Positions 16,289-24,544 of a stretch of DNA of 43,460 bases are shown in pieces. How positions within the stretch are numbered: the stretch's first letter is position 1; the number at the start of each line of letters is the position of its first letter. Where the stretch lies: contig CAIUMM010000048.1 in the NCBI GenBank assembly GCA_903900265.1, positions 1 to 43,460 on the forward strand. Reading direction: 5' to 3'. The position numbers were made by a program, and so were the translations under genes. This stretch comes from an uncultured Pseudomonadota bacterium. GTDB lineage: Bacteria > Myxococcota_A > UBA796 > SXON01. Under the pieces are notes generated by a model. It saw only the letters and a program-made list of their open reading frames with translations, was not told the origin of the DNA and ran no database searches.

Positions 16289-17005
16289 ATGTCTACCGCC
16301 GCTGTCATCATCATCGGAAACGAGATCCTCTCGGGAAAGTTCTCAGATGAGAACGCCCCATTTTTGATCGCGCGCCTGCGGGCTCTGGGTTGTGATCTGG
16401 GCCGCATCGTCGTGATCCCCGACGATCCGCAGACCATCGCCCACGAGGTCCGGGCGTGCAGCGCACAGTTCGATCACGTGTTCACGACCGGCGGCGTCGG
16501 CCCGACGCACGATGACGTGACCATCCCCTCCATCGCGCTGGCGTTTGACGTCCCGGTGGTTCGACACCCTGCGTTGGAGGCGATCCTGCGCAGGAAGCTT
16601 GGGGATGCGTGCAACGACGCTGCGCTGCGCATGGCTGAGGTTCCCGACGGCGCGGAGCTCTGGTGGGACGGCGAGGTTCGGTTCCCCCTGGTGGTGATGC
16701 GCAACGTCGCGATTTTCCCCGGAGTTCCCGCGCTGCTACGCTTGAAATTCGACGCGGTCGCGCATCGGTACCAAGGCGTGCCGATCCTGACCGCGCGGGT
16801 GTGGACGCTGCGAACCGAACCCGAGATCGCCGATGCCTTGACCGACGCGGCGCGGGACTGGCCCGGCGTTGCGATCGGCAGCTACCCCCGCTTCGAACTG
16901 ACGCCCCACAAGGTGCTGCTGACGCTCGAGAGCCGCGACGCCGAAGCGCTCGATCAATGCACGCAGCGGGTCATCGAGCAGGTCGACGGCTCGCGGGAAG
17001 CATGA
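16289..17005 (+). CDS. MoaB/CinA-like molybdopterin-binding-domain protein
   Basis: A 238-residue protein. The N-terminal 165 residues match the MoaB/MogA-like fold of CinA: AAVIIIGNEILSGKFSDENAPFLI (GNEIL motif), VIPDDPQTIAHEV, and FTTGGVGPTHDDVT (the TGGxGPTxDD loop that binds the molybdopterin or nucleotide ligand). IFPGVPALL matches the later conserved PG(V/I)P motif. The C-terminal nicotinamide-nucleotide amidase domain of full CinA is absent; instead a short alpha/beta tail (residues about 175-238) is present. Similar short proteins are annotated as molybdopterin-binding or CinA-family proteins with unproven function. The 3' end overlaps mutY on the opposite strand by 35 nt. Confidence 0.85.
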   Translation: MSTAAVIIIGNEILSGKFSDENAPFLIARLRALGCDLGRIVVIPDDPQTIAHEVRACSAQFDHVFTTGGVGPTHDDVTIPSIALAFDVPVVRHPALEAILRRKLGDACNDAALRMAEVPDGAELWWDGEVRFPLVVMRNVAIFPGVPALLRLKFDAVAHRYQGVPILTARVWTLRTEPEIADALTDAARDWPGVAIGSYPRFELTPHKVLLTLESRDAEALDQCTQRVIEQVDGSREA

Positions 17006-18074
17006 CCCCGGCGCGGATCACCTTCCACGCCAGCGTCGACAGCGCCTTGAACTCCAGCTCTCCAAGCTGCACCCACGCTTCTTCGGCGTAGGCGCCCTCG
17101 GTCAGCACCGGCGCAGGCATCGGCGAGGGCTCCGCGGCTACGTCCGTCGCAGCAACTTCGGGGACCCGCACATCGACGATCAGACGTCGGTGGCTGAACA
17201 CATGCACGACCTCCGCCACGCTGCGCGTCGCGCTCGTCCCGCTCCACTCTCCCGAGATCGGCGGCTCCCACAAGCCGCCCAGCAGCCCCTCCGGGCGCTT
17301 TCCCAGCCAGATGCGACCATCGACAACGCGCACCACCGCCGTGGCCCGCACGACCGGGCTGACCTTCTTGGGCGCCTTCACCGGAAAAGCCGCAGCGTTC
17401 GCTTTGCCCGCGCAGCTCGCCGCGAGGGGACAATGCCCGCACAGTGGCGATCGAGGCGTGCACACCGTCGCGCCCAGCTCCATCAGCGCCTGGTTGAAGT
17501 CTCCCGCGGCGCCAGGTTCGTGATGCACCGTAGCGGCCACCGCGCGCGTCGCCTCCTCCCAAACCCGCTTTCGCAGCGCGGTAGCGGTGAGCGACAGCGC
17601 GAAAACCCGCGCTACGACACGCTCGACGTTTCCGTCCACCACCGCCGCATCCATGCCCAGCGCGATCGACGCGACCGCCCCCGCCGTGTAAGGACCCACT
17701 CCGGGGAGCGCCTGTAACGCCTCAATATCACGCGGAAAACCGCCAGCTTCTACCACCGCGACCGCGGCTCTCTGGAGATTGCGAGCCCGTGAGTAATATC
17801 CGAGGCCCGCCCAGAGCTCCAAAACCCGCTGCTCCGGTGCACGCGCGAGGTCTTCGACGGTCGGGAACGCGGCCATGAAGCGCTCGAAATAGGGGATCAC
17901 CGTCTCTACGCGCGTCTGCTGGAGCATCAGCTCGCTCACCAGCGTGCGGTAGGGCGCGACGTGCGTGCGCCACGGCATCTCGCGATGTCCGGCGCGGTAC
18001 CACTGGAGCAAGCGAACGCCGTCCAATCCCACGACGGATGCTGCGGAGTCGACGTGCTCAGGGTCTGGAGTCAT
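16971..18074 (-). CDS. mutY: A/G-specific adenine glycosylase MutY
   Basis: A 367-residue DNA repair glycosylase that removes adenine mispaired with 8-oxoguanine. SELMLQQTRV supplies catalytic Glu48, the helix-hairpin-helix motif is LPGVGPYTAGA, and VVDGNV carries Asp147. The [4Fe-4S] cluster ligands are Cys205, Cys212, Cys215 and Cys221 (C-x6-C-x2-C-x5-C). The C-terminal MutT-like domain that reads 8-oxoG is present, including GLLGGLWEPP and VFSHRRL. ATG at 18074 puts the LLQWYRAGHREMPWR region at the usual place. The start overlaps the upstream membrane gene by 17 nt. Length is typical (350-370). Confidence 0.96.
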   Translation of the reverse strand: MTPDPEHVDSAASVVGLDGVRLLQWYRAGHREMPWRTHVAPYRTLVSELMLQQTRVETVIPYFERFMAAFPTVEDLARAPEQRVLELWAGLGYYSRARNLQRAAVAVVEAGGFPRDIEALQALPGVGPYTAGAVASIALGMDAAVVDGNVERVVARVFALSLTATALRKRVWEEATRAVAATVHHEPGAAGDFNQALMELGATVCTPRSPLCGHCPLAASCAGKANAAAFPVKAPKKVSPVVRATAVVRVVDGRIWLGKRPEGLLGGLWEPPISGEWSGTSATRSVAEVVHVFSHRRLIVDVRVPEVAATDVAAEPSPMPAPVLTEGAYAEEAWVQLGELEFKALSTLAWKVIRAGVMLPASRRPAR

Positions 18075-19362
18075 GGGCCTCGGGTAGCGGCGGTCGCGCA
18101 TAGAAGTTGGGGTAAACGGGATGGGAGCGCACTCCCCAAAGCCACCCGAGCACGGTGACCGCGGCCAGCAGGGCAACGCCGCGGCGGGACAACGGTCCGA
18201 TGGCCTCGGTCGCGGCGGTCACGGATAGCAACCACGGGATGAAGAAGAAGGTCTCGGGCTTGGCGACGCGCCAGAAGCCGGGCACATAGTCGAAGAAGGC
18301 CATGTACAGCGGATTCCCGGTGGGGCCGAGGGCGATCCCCACCGCGATCACCGCCCCCGCCAGCGCCCACAATGAACCCCCTCGCCCGGTGCCGCGCCAC
18401 AGCACCGCCGTCACGCTCCACGACAGCGCCAGTCCGAGCACGAGGAAGCTCATCGTGCGCCATCCTTCGAGTCGGTTCCACTGCCACGGGACGATCGACA
18501 CCACGTCGAGCGCCGCACGTTGATGGAGGAAGGCATCGGGCGAGCCCGGAGCGTGCGCGCCGCGCATCAACACCGCCTGCCACACCACAAAAGGCAGCAT
18601 TCCCGCCGCGGTCGCGAGCACCGGCCGCACGCTGCTCCAATCGCGGCCTCGTCGGAGCCCAACGCCCAGCACCATCCACGCGCCCATCGCCGCGATCAAG
18701 ATGCCCATGTAGACGTTCAAGAACATCGCGAGCGCGCCGGTGAGCGCCGCCGCCACCGATCGACGCTTGTCCACGCAGAGCAGCCACAACGGGAGCACAA
18801 AAATCGATGTCTTTTCAACCGTATACCAGTTGATATCTCGAAACTGGTGCAGGTTCATCGCGAACGGGATCGCCAGCAAAACCGACGCCGCAACCGCCCC
18901 GCGGCGCGGTCCATGCACCTGAACGCGGTGTTGAAGCCAGTTCGAGGTGCAGAGCCAAGCCAGCCAAAGGTTCAGGAAACTCTGGGCATTGAAGCCTGCC
19001 CAATCGGGCATCACCCGGCTGAAAAGCTCCACGATCCACAGGTGACCAAGGTGCACGCCGATGAGCTGCACCGCCGGGTCCGCGGCGTTCCCGAGGTGCC
19101 AGTGCACGCCCTCTCGAAAAAAGTGCAGTGAACCAGCCTTGTCAATGGTGGGATAGCTGCCGAACACCCCTACCGGGATCATGCCCAACATCGGCGCGGT
19201 GAGCAGCGTTGTCCCCGCGAGCGTACCGAGCGCGAGGCGGACCTGTCCGCGACAGCGCCCGGCGGCCACGGCGCACAGCACACCTGCCACCACGCTGATC
19301 GCCCATGCGGACCACGGGACGTCGATCAGGACTTGCGCAGCGTCAGGCGGAGGGCCGTACAT
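18058..19362 (-). CDS. Polytopic membrane protein, family not recognised
   Basis: A 434-residue integral membrane protein with roughly nine to eleven hydrophobic helices, for example WAISVVAGVLCAVAAG near the start, AALTGALAMFLNVYMGILIAAMG in the middle and GVALLAAVTVLGWLWGV near the end. A large loop between the first helices contains VHWHLGNAADPAVQLIG, and NPLYMAFFDYVPGFWRVAKPETFFF lies before a late helix. The general plan resembles lipid-linked-sugar glycosyltransferases of the GT-C type, but no Asp-Glu catalytic loop was identified, so this is not asserted. Its ATG begins directly after the stop codon of the Pro/Ala-rich gene (no gap), and its end overlaps mutY by 17 nt, so it sits inside a tight operon. 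Confidence 0.72.
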   Translation of the reverse strand: MYGPPPDAAQVLIDVPWSAWAISVVAGVLCAVAAGRCRGQVRLALGTLAGTTLLTAPMLGMIPVGVFGSYPTIDKAGSLHFFREGVHWHLGNAADPAVQLIGVHLGHLWIVELFSRVMPDWAGFNAQSFLNLWLAWLCTSNWLQHRVQVHGPRRGAVAASVLLAIPFAMNLHQFRDINWYTVEKTSIFVLPLWLLCVDKRRSVAAALTGALAMFLNVYMGILIAAMGAWMVLGVGLRRGRDWSSVRPVLATAAGMLPFVVWQAVLMRGAHAPGSPDAFLHQRAALDVVSIVPWQWNRLEGWRTMSFLVLGLALSWSVTAVLWRGTGRGGSLWALAGAVIAVGIALGPTGNPLYMAFFDYVPGFWRVAKPETFFFIPWLLSVTAATEAIGPLSRRGVALLAAVTVLGWLWGVRSHPVYPNFYARPPLPEAHDSRP

Positions 19363-20628
19363 CTACTCGTCCGGCAGGTCGTCATCAGACGCGCTGCCCG
19401 TCGGCGTAGACGGCTTCACGTTCGGCGGCTTCGGCGGCGGCGGGCGGCGGTCCAGCCCACCGAGGGTCGCAGGATCGGAGACCATGGGACGCCGGGGCCT
19501 CTGCTCGCCCTCGGCGCGCGGCTCAGCCTTGGGGATGCGGATGCGGGTGTTTGACTCCCCTCCTCCCATGCCGAAAATGTCGTCGAGGCCGCCGGGCTTC
19601 ACGGGTCTCGCCACCGGAGCCGGAGCGGCGGGCGCCACGACCTTCGGCGTGTCTCGGATCGAGCTGGGCGCGTCCAGCGGCAGCTCTTCGGGGCCGTCAT
19701 CCTCAACTACGGGAGCGGGCCGCGCGCGGGTGAGCGGCGCGTCCAGCGGGAGCTCTTCGGGCTCAAAGCTGCGCGTCGCCCCGGCCATGCGAAAGCCACC
19801 GCTCCGCGGGGCGGGTGCGGAGATCTTGCCGGTCGGCGGTGCCGCACGCGCCGGGAGCGAGCGGTTCGGCACCCCCGGCTCCGCCCCAGCGCGCGGCGAG
19901 TCAGGTCGTCCCGCCATCGGCGCAGGACGCGGGACAGGCGCACCGCGCGCGGGTTCTGGCGCGACCGACATGCGCGGAGGACCGGCCGGCCGCGCGTTCG
20001 GTGCGCTCGACGCAGCGCTCGACGCAGCGCTCGACGCCGGTCTTTCGGATCCCGGAGCGCCCGGCACCACAGCACCGGGGCGCATCGGCAAGCTGCGAAC
20101 GGGCTGGTCCACGCGATGGCTGTCGGGCTTGGAGGACGCCCTCGGGCGCCCGGTCCAACTGCCCTCTTTCTCCGCCATTTTTCGCTTCAGCTCCGCGGTG
20201 TCGTCGCGGCGCGTCTGGCCGATCAACGACGACGCGCCCTCGGGACGCTCGCCGCTCATTCCGCCACCCGTAGGCTTCGCGCCCATCGGGATGCGCGGGC
20301 TGAACGCTTGCGGAGAGGCTGGCGCCGCCGACTTCGGCGGGGCCGCGTGCGGCGCGACCGGCCGTCGATCGGGGATCCCCACGTTCCCCAGCTCCAGCGA
20401 GACCACCGGGGAGTCGGGGTCCCACGGATCGGGGATGCCGCACCGCTTGAACATCCGCAGCCCCTTCGCCATGCGCGGGCGCGCAAAGCCTCGAGCGCCT
20501 ACATGCTTCAGCGTCCAGGCGCCGCACACGGCGCGCACCTCAAGCTCCCCGCGGCGCAGCAGATCCCGAACGCGCAGATCGGCGTCTTCAGCCGCTGCGA
20601 CCTCCGGAGCGCGCGGGGACTCGGTCAC
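19363..20628 (-). CDS. Pro/Ala-rich low-complexity protein with short ordered N-terminus
   Basis: A 421-residue protein. Only residues 1-90 look ordered: VRDLLRRGELEVRAVCGAWTLKHVGARG and the GIPDPWDPDSPVVSLELGNVGIPDRRP segment. The rest is a disordered, Pro/Ala/Arg-rich tail with two copies of EELPLDAP, an SSAA-type repeat and scattered acidic patches, ending SASDDDLPDE. No signal peptide or membrane segment is visible. The ATG overlaps the M16 peptidase stop by 4 nt and the stop abuts the membrane gene. The composition fits a cytoplasmic scaffold or regulatory linker protein, as is common in large high-GC deltaproteobacterial genomes; no function can be given. Confidence 0.72.
   Translation of the reverse strand: MTESPRAPEVAAAEDADLRVRDLLRRGELEVRAVCGAWTLKHVGARGFARPRMAKGLRMFKRCGIPDPWDPDSPVVSLELGNVGIPDRRPVAPHAAPPKSAAPASPQAFSPRIPMGAKPTGGGMSGERPEGASSLIGQTRRDDTAELKRKMAEKEGSWTGRPRASSKPDSHRVDQPVRSLPMRPGAVVPGAPGSERPASSAASSAASSAPNARPAGPPRMSVAPEPARGAPVPRPAPMAGRPDSPRAGAEPGVPNRSLPARAAPPTGKISAPAPRSGGFRMAGATRSFEPEELPLDAPLTRARPAPVVEDDGPEELPLDAPSSIRDTPKVVAPAAPAPVARPVKPGGLDDIFGMGGGESNTRIRIPKAEPRAEGEQRPRRPMVSDPATLGGLDRRPPPPKPPNVKPSTPTGSASDDDLPDE
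19667..19761. repeat. 26-bp in-frame direct repeat (two copies)
   Basis: Positions 19667-19692 and 19736-19761 are identical except for one base and lie 69 bp apart, which keeps the frame. They encode the two EELPLDAP motifs of the Pro/Ala-rich protein. This points to an internal duplication. Confidence 0.85.
20004..20039. repeat. Three tandem 12-bp units in a coding region
   Basis: The unit CGCTCGACGCAG occurs twice exactly and a third time with one change. On the minus strand it encodes the repeated Ser-Ser-Ala-Ala stretch of the Pro/Ala-rich protein. It is a possible slippage site that would keep the frame. Confidence 0.85.
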
Positions 20629-23201
20629 CCGTCGCCCCGACTGCGCTTGGGATCCACCCGGACGATGATCGCAGGCCCGGAGAGCACGGTGCCCGCGATG
20701 CGCCGCACGTCATCGCAGGAGGCGCGCACATAGCGCTCGCGCGCCCAGAGCACCGGGTCTTGGCCGCCGGCGGTCATGCCGTAGAGCACATGGAACGCCA
20801 GCGTGCTCGCGCGGCTCCCGACGTGCTGACGCTCGCCGTCGATCGCGCCCAAGAGCACCTGGCGAGCGCGCTCGATCTCTTCGTCCCGCAGATCCACCCG
20901 CGCGCGAGCGATGCACTCGAGCATCGCGCGCTCGGCCTCCACCGCGCGCTTGGGGTCGGTCGCCATCGTCGCGCCGAACAAGCCAGGCACGATGCCGTCC
21001 TGCACGGAGCAGCCTACGCCATAGGCCAAACCACGCTTTTCACGCACTTCGTCGAACAAGCGCCCACCTTGGCTGCCCAACGCCGCCGACAGCAGCTCCA
21101 AGGCCGGCGCGTCGGGGTGATGAACGCCGATGCCCGGCCAGACCGCCGCGAGGTGCGTCTGCTCCCAGCCCGCGTGCCGGAGCACCCGCGCCGACTCGGT
21201 CCACGGTCGCGTAGGCGCCGGGATGATCGCGCGACCAGCGGGCAAGCGCCCTACCTGTCGCCGCAGTACGCGCTCGGCCATGTCCGGGTCAAAGTCCCCG
21301 GATACGACCACGACGAGGTTCTGCCCGCACGCCCACTCGCGGTGGTCCCCGCGCAACGAAGTCGAGCTCAATCGCCGAATTGTCGTCGGCGTACCGCTGG
21401 GTCGTACGGACCACGGGTGCCCTTCAAAGCAAGCCGCCCAGACCGCCTCGGAGAGCCGCTCTGCGGGCTCGTCGTCGGCCTGAGCCAGCTCTTCGAGCAG
21501 CTCGGCGCGCACCGACTCGACCTCCTCGTAGTCAAACGCAGGGTTGACCAAGATTTCGCTGAGCAACAGCAAACCTTCACGCGCATGCTCGGCGAGCAGA
21601 TCGCAGCGGAGCCCTTGGGAGCTACGCCCGACAAAGGCGCTCATTCCCGCTGCGAGCGACTCCACGCGCCCCGCAAAGTCCGTAGCGCTGCAGCTGATCG
21701 TGCCCCGGGTGATCATCCGCGACCAGAAGTCCATGCGCCCCGCGGTGCCGGGCCGGGACCGAATGTGGCCGCCGATGCCGACCACGCGGATCGCCACGAG
21801 CTCGGAGGGATCGGGCCGGAGCAGGATGCGCGCCCCGTTGTCGAGCGTGACCGTACGCTCCCGGGGGGCCGACGCCATCGGAACCACCGGAGGATGCGAC
21901 GCGGACTGGATGATCGACTTGTTGCTGCGCCGGCCACGAGGTTCAAGCACGACCACACAGGCGCGGTCCAGGTCGAGCATCGCGGCTTCTGCTGCGAGCG
22001 CCTCGGCATCGAGCCCCGCGACCGCTGCGTCGTAGATCCGTCCGGCGTGGACATCCCCGAAGCGCCGGTCGTGAAAGACCATCTGGTGAGCGCGCCCGTC
22101 GACGCTCTCTCGAGCGTACACTCGATCGGCGAGGATCTGCGCTTTCGCCCGTGCCAGTTCCTCGCGCGCCACGCCGGTCCGCACGCGGTCATACACCTCT
22201 CGCACCGCGTCCATGGTCGGGGCGAGCTTGCCGTCTTGTACGTCGAGCGACACCGCCAAAACTCCGCCGTCGGCCTCCGTCTGCAAGGAAGCGGATGCGC
22301 CGAGGCACAAGCCGAGATCCCGGCGTAAACGGGTGTCCAACGGCGCAGACGTGCCGCCGCCCAGCACCATCGCGAGCGCATCCAACGCCGGCATCCGGCT
22401 GCTTTGGTGGCCGGGAACCCGCCACCCCATCTCCACGCGCGTGGCCGAAAAGGGCTTGCGAAGCGTGGTCGTACGCCCCACCGCGTAGAGATCGATCGGC
22501 GGACGGGGGCGACGCGTCGGCCGGGCGGGCCCGCCCGAGAGCACGGCGTTCGCCGTCGCCATCACCCGACCCACATCCACCGGACCGGCGACCGCGAGGC
22601 AACCGTTGGAGGGCGCGTACATCGTCTGGTAGAACGCCATGAGCTCGGCGCGCGGCATCTTCTTGACCGTGCGCTCAAAGCCGATGATCGGCCGACCGTA
22701 CGGGTGTTCCGGGAACGCCAACTCAAAAAGCGCCTCGTTGGCGAGCATCTCCGGATCGTCATCCCGCGATCGGATCTCTTCGACGACCACGAGTCGCTCG
22801 CGCTCGAGCTCGGTGGGGTCCATGCGCGCGGTGCGCGCCATCTCGGCCAGCACCTCCACAAAGCCCGGCGCGGACGCAGAGGGACCGCTGGCGTGGAAAA
22901 CGGTCTCGTCAAAGCCGGTCCATGCGTTCAAATCCCCGCCTGCACCCTCCACAGCGCGCGCGACATCGCCTACGCCGTGGCTCGCGGTCCCCTTGAACAC
23001 GAGGTGCTCAACAAAGTGGGCCGCTCCCTCCATTCCGGGCGCTTCATCGCGGCTCCCCACATCCATCCAGAGGTAGACCGCCGCGACGTCAGCAGCGCCG
23101 TTTGTATCGATGTAAACCGGCATCCCGTTATCGAGGTGGGCAAGGAGGACATGGGACGTCCGGAGGGGGCCTGGCGATCCAGACAGCGCGAGCGATTGCA
23201 T
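20625..23201 (-). CDS. M16 zinc metallopeptidase, two fused halves
   Basis: An 858-residue peptidase of the M16 (pitrilysin/processing peptidase) family. The N-terminal half has the inverted zinc motif HFVEH (His62, Glu65, His66) and the distal zinc ligand Glu142 in VVVEEIRSRDDDP. The C-terminal half starts near residue 445 (TLDNGARILLRPDPSE) and lacks the zinc motif but keeps the substrate-binding GGRLFDEVREKRGLAYGV segment, as in proteins where an active and an inactive subunit are fused. No signal peptide is present, so it may act in the cytoplasm or leave by another route; many homologues are exported. ATG 23201 is preceded by TAGGAG at 9 nt. It leads an overlapping four-gene operon ending in mutY. 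Confidence 0.92.
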   Translation of the reverse strand: MQSLALSGSPGPLRTSHVLLAHLDNGMPVYIDTNGAADVAAVYLWMDVGSRDEAPGMEGAAHFVEHLVFKGTASHGVGDVARAVEGAGGDLNAWTGFDETVFHASGPSASAPGFVEVLAEMARTARMDPTELERERLVVVEEIRSRDDDPEMLANEALFELAFPEHPYGRPIIGFERTVKKMPRAELMAFYQTMYAPSNGCLAVAGPVDVGRVMATANAVLSGGPARPTRRPRPPIDLYAVGRTTTLRKPFSATRVEMGWRVPGHQSSRMPALDALAMVLGGGTSAPLDTRLRRDLGLCLGASASLQTEADGGVLAVSLDVQDGKLAPTMDAVREVYDRVRTGVAREELARAKAQILADRVYARESVDGRAHQMVFHDRRFGDVHAGRIYDAAVAGLDAEALAAEAAMLDLDRACVVVLEPRGRRSNKSIIQSASHPPVVPMASAPRERTVTLDNGARILLRPDPSELVAIRVVGIGGHIRSRPGTAGRMDFWSRMITRGTISCSATDFAGRVESLAAGMSAFVGRSSQGLRCDLLAEHAREGLLLLSEILVNPAFDYEEVESVRAELLEELAQADDEPAERLSEAVWAACFEGHPWSVRPSGTPTTIRRLSSTSLRGDHREWACGQNLVVVVSGDFDPDMAERVLRRQVGRLPAGRAIIPAPTRPWTESARVLRHAGWEQTHLAAVWPGIGVHHPDAPALELLSAALGSQGGRLFDEVREKRGLAYGVGCSVQDGIVPGLFGATMATDPKRAVEAERAMLECIARARVDLRDEEIERARQVLLGAIDGERQHVGSRASTLAFHVLYGMTAGGQDPVLWARERYVRASCDDVRRIAGTVLSGPAIIVRVDPKRSRGDG

Positions 23202-23250
23202 CTACGGCGGCTCCTATCGCGCCGGAACACCGCACGACCGTAGCAAAGCG

Positions 23251-23279
23251 TTGCGATTCTGACGTATACCCAGTAAAGC
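23251..23279 (+). promoter_or_regulatory. Possible hemW promoter
   Basis: TTGCGA (23251-23256) and TAAAGC (23274-23279) are 17 nt apart. The predicted transcription start would fall at or next to the hemW ATG (23287), implying a very short or absent leader. The hexamers are weak matches. Confidence 0.25.
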
Positions 23280-23286
23280 TCACGGA

Positions 23287-24453
23287 ATGCGCCCATCCGA
23301 GCCCTGGGGAGTCTACGTCCACATCCCGTGGTGCGCGATCCGTTGCCCGTACTGCGCGTTCGCCGTGGATGCCCGCGCCCAACGTCCTGAGCGGGCGTAC
23401 ACCGACGCGGTGCTCCAACAATGGGATTCCGAGCGAGAGTACTTCAGCGACACGCCGAGCAGCCTGTACTTCGGCGGCGGCACGCCTTCGCAGGCCGATC
23501 CGGCGGAGATCGCCCGCATCATTCAAGCGGTCGCTCCGGCACCCGACGCCGAGATCACCGCAGAGGTGAACCCCGGAAAGCTCGATGCCGGGCGGCTCGC
23601 CGAGCTGGCGAGCGTCGGTATCAACCGGGTCTCGCTGGGCGTGCAGAGCTTTCAACCCGACGTCGCGCGCCGTCTCGGACGCGCCCACTCCTGCAAAGAA
23701 GCCGATGACGTGTACGCGCTGGCGCGTACGCTGGGGTTCCGGTCGATCTCGCTGGACCTGATTTTTGCGGTCCCCGGTCAGACGCTGGCGGACTTCGACG
23801 CGGATCTGGACCGCATCGCCGCATGTCCGCCCAACCACGTGTCCCTCTATGGCCTGACCATCGAGCCCGGAACGCCGTTTCATCGGGCCGGCTACGGCAA
23901 AAAATCCTCCGAGGCGGAGGAGGCCGACGATGACCTTTGGCGCAGGATGTACGACCGCGCCACCGAGCGCTTGGCGGACGTGGGGATCCACGTTTACGAA
24001 GTGTCAAACTTCGCAGCAGCAGGCCACCGGTCCCGCCACAACGAACACTACTGGCGCGCCCGAAGTTGGGCGGGGCTCGGAGCGTCCGCGCATGGCTGCA
24101 GACCGGCGGTCGCCAGCGATCCTCCGCGGCTCGGGGCGTGGCGCACGCAGACGCGATCCGAGGTCGACGCCTACATTCACGATCCAAGCTCCATCGCCGA
24201 GCATGTAGGCGAAGAGAGCCTGCTCGCCGAGCTGATCGGCTCTACGCTACGGCACGTGGACGGGGTCGACCTGGAGTCTGTATTTGAGCGTACGGGCTTC
24301 CGAATTGCGGTCCCTGAAGCGCTGCTGCGGCAAGGCACGCTGAGCGTCGAAAACGGCGTCCTGAAGCTGCACCCGAAGGACCTCCCCGTCGTCGACTTCG
24401 TAGCCGCGCGGCTCTGCGAGGCGAGACACAGGTCCATCATCGATAGCGCATGA
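23287..24453 (+). CDS. hemW: Radical SAM heme chaperone HemW
   Basis: A 388-residue radical SAM protein. The cluster motif is CAIRCPYC (Cys16, Cys20, Cys23) in the context VHIPWCAIRCPYCAF, followed by LYFGGGTPS (SAM-binding GGGTP) and SLGVQSFQPDVARRLGRAH. The HNEHYWRARSWAGLGASAHG segment (HNxxYW) separates HemW and coproporphyrinogen dehydrogenase-like proteins from other radical SAM enzymes. The fourth cysteine typical of true HemN (CxxxCxxCxC) is absent: the residue after Phe is Ala. This supports HemW, a heme chaperone for respiratory proteins, rather than coproporphyrinogen oxidation. It lies divergent to the M16 peptidase gene across an 85-bp gap. Confidence 0.92.
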   Translation: MRPSEPWGVYVHIPWCAIRCPYCAFAVDARAQRPERAYTDAVLQQWDSEREYFSDTPSSLYFGGGTPSQADPAEIARIIQAVAPAPDAEITAEVNPGKLDAGRLAELASVGINRVSLGVQSFQPDVARRLGRAHSCKEADDVYALARTLGFRSISLDLIFAVPGQTLADFDADLDRIAACPPNHVSLYGLTIEPGTPFHRAGYGKKSSEAEEADDDLWRRMYDRATERLADVGIHVYEVSNFAAAGHRSRHNEHYWRARSWAGLGASAHGCRPAVASDPPRLGAWRTQTRSEVDAYIHDPSSIAEHVGEESLLAELIGSTLRHVDGVDLESVFERTGFRIAVPEALLRQGTLSVENGVLKLHPKDLPVVDFVAARLCEARHRSIIDSA

Positions 24454-24488
24454 AGCCGCAGGCGCTCGATCGCCGCTAAAGCTCCGTG

Positions 24489-24494
24489 TATAAT
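24489..24494 (+). promoter_or_regulatory. TATAAT -10 element upstream of grpE
   Basis: A perfect TATAAT lies 50 nt upstream of the grpE start in the hemW-grpE gap. The -35 position (TCGATC, 24466-24471, 17-nt spacer) is a poor match. No sigma-32 type CTTGAA/CCCCAT pair was seen. Confidence 0.45.
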
Positions 24495-24506
24495 AGCGAA
24501 TCCCTT

Positions 24507-24530
24507 ATCTACTGCCTGATCTACTGCCTG
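24507..24530. repeat. Perfect 12-bp tandem repeat in the grpE leader
   Basis: ATCTACTGCCTG occurs twice back to back (24507-24518 and 24519-24530), between the TATAAT element and the grpE start. It would lie in the 5' untranslated region. Confidence 0.9.
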
Positions 24531-24544
24531 CGGAAATCGAAGCG

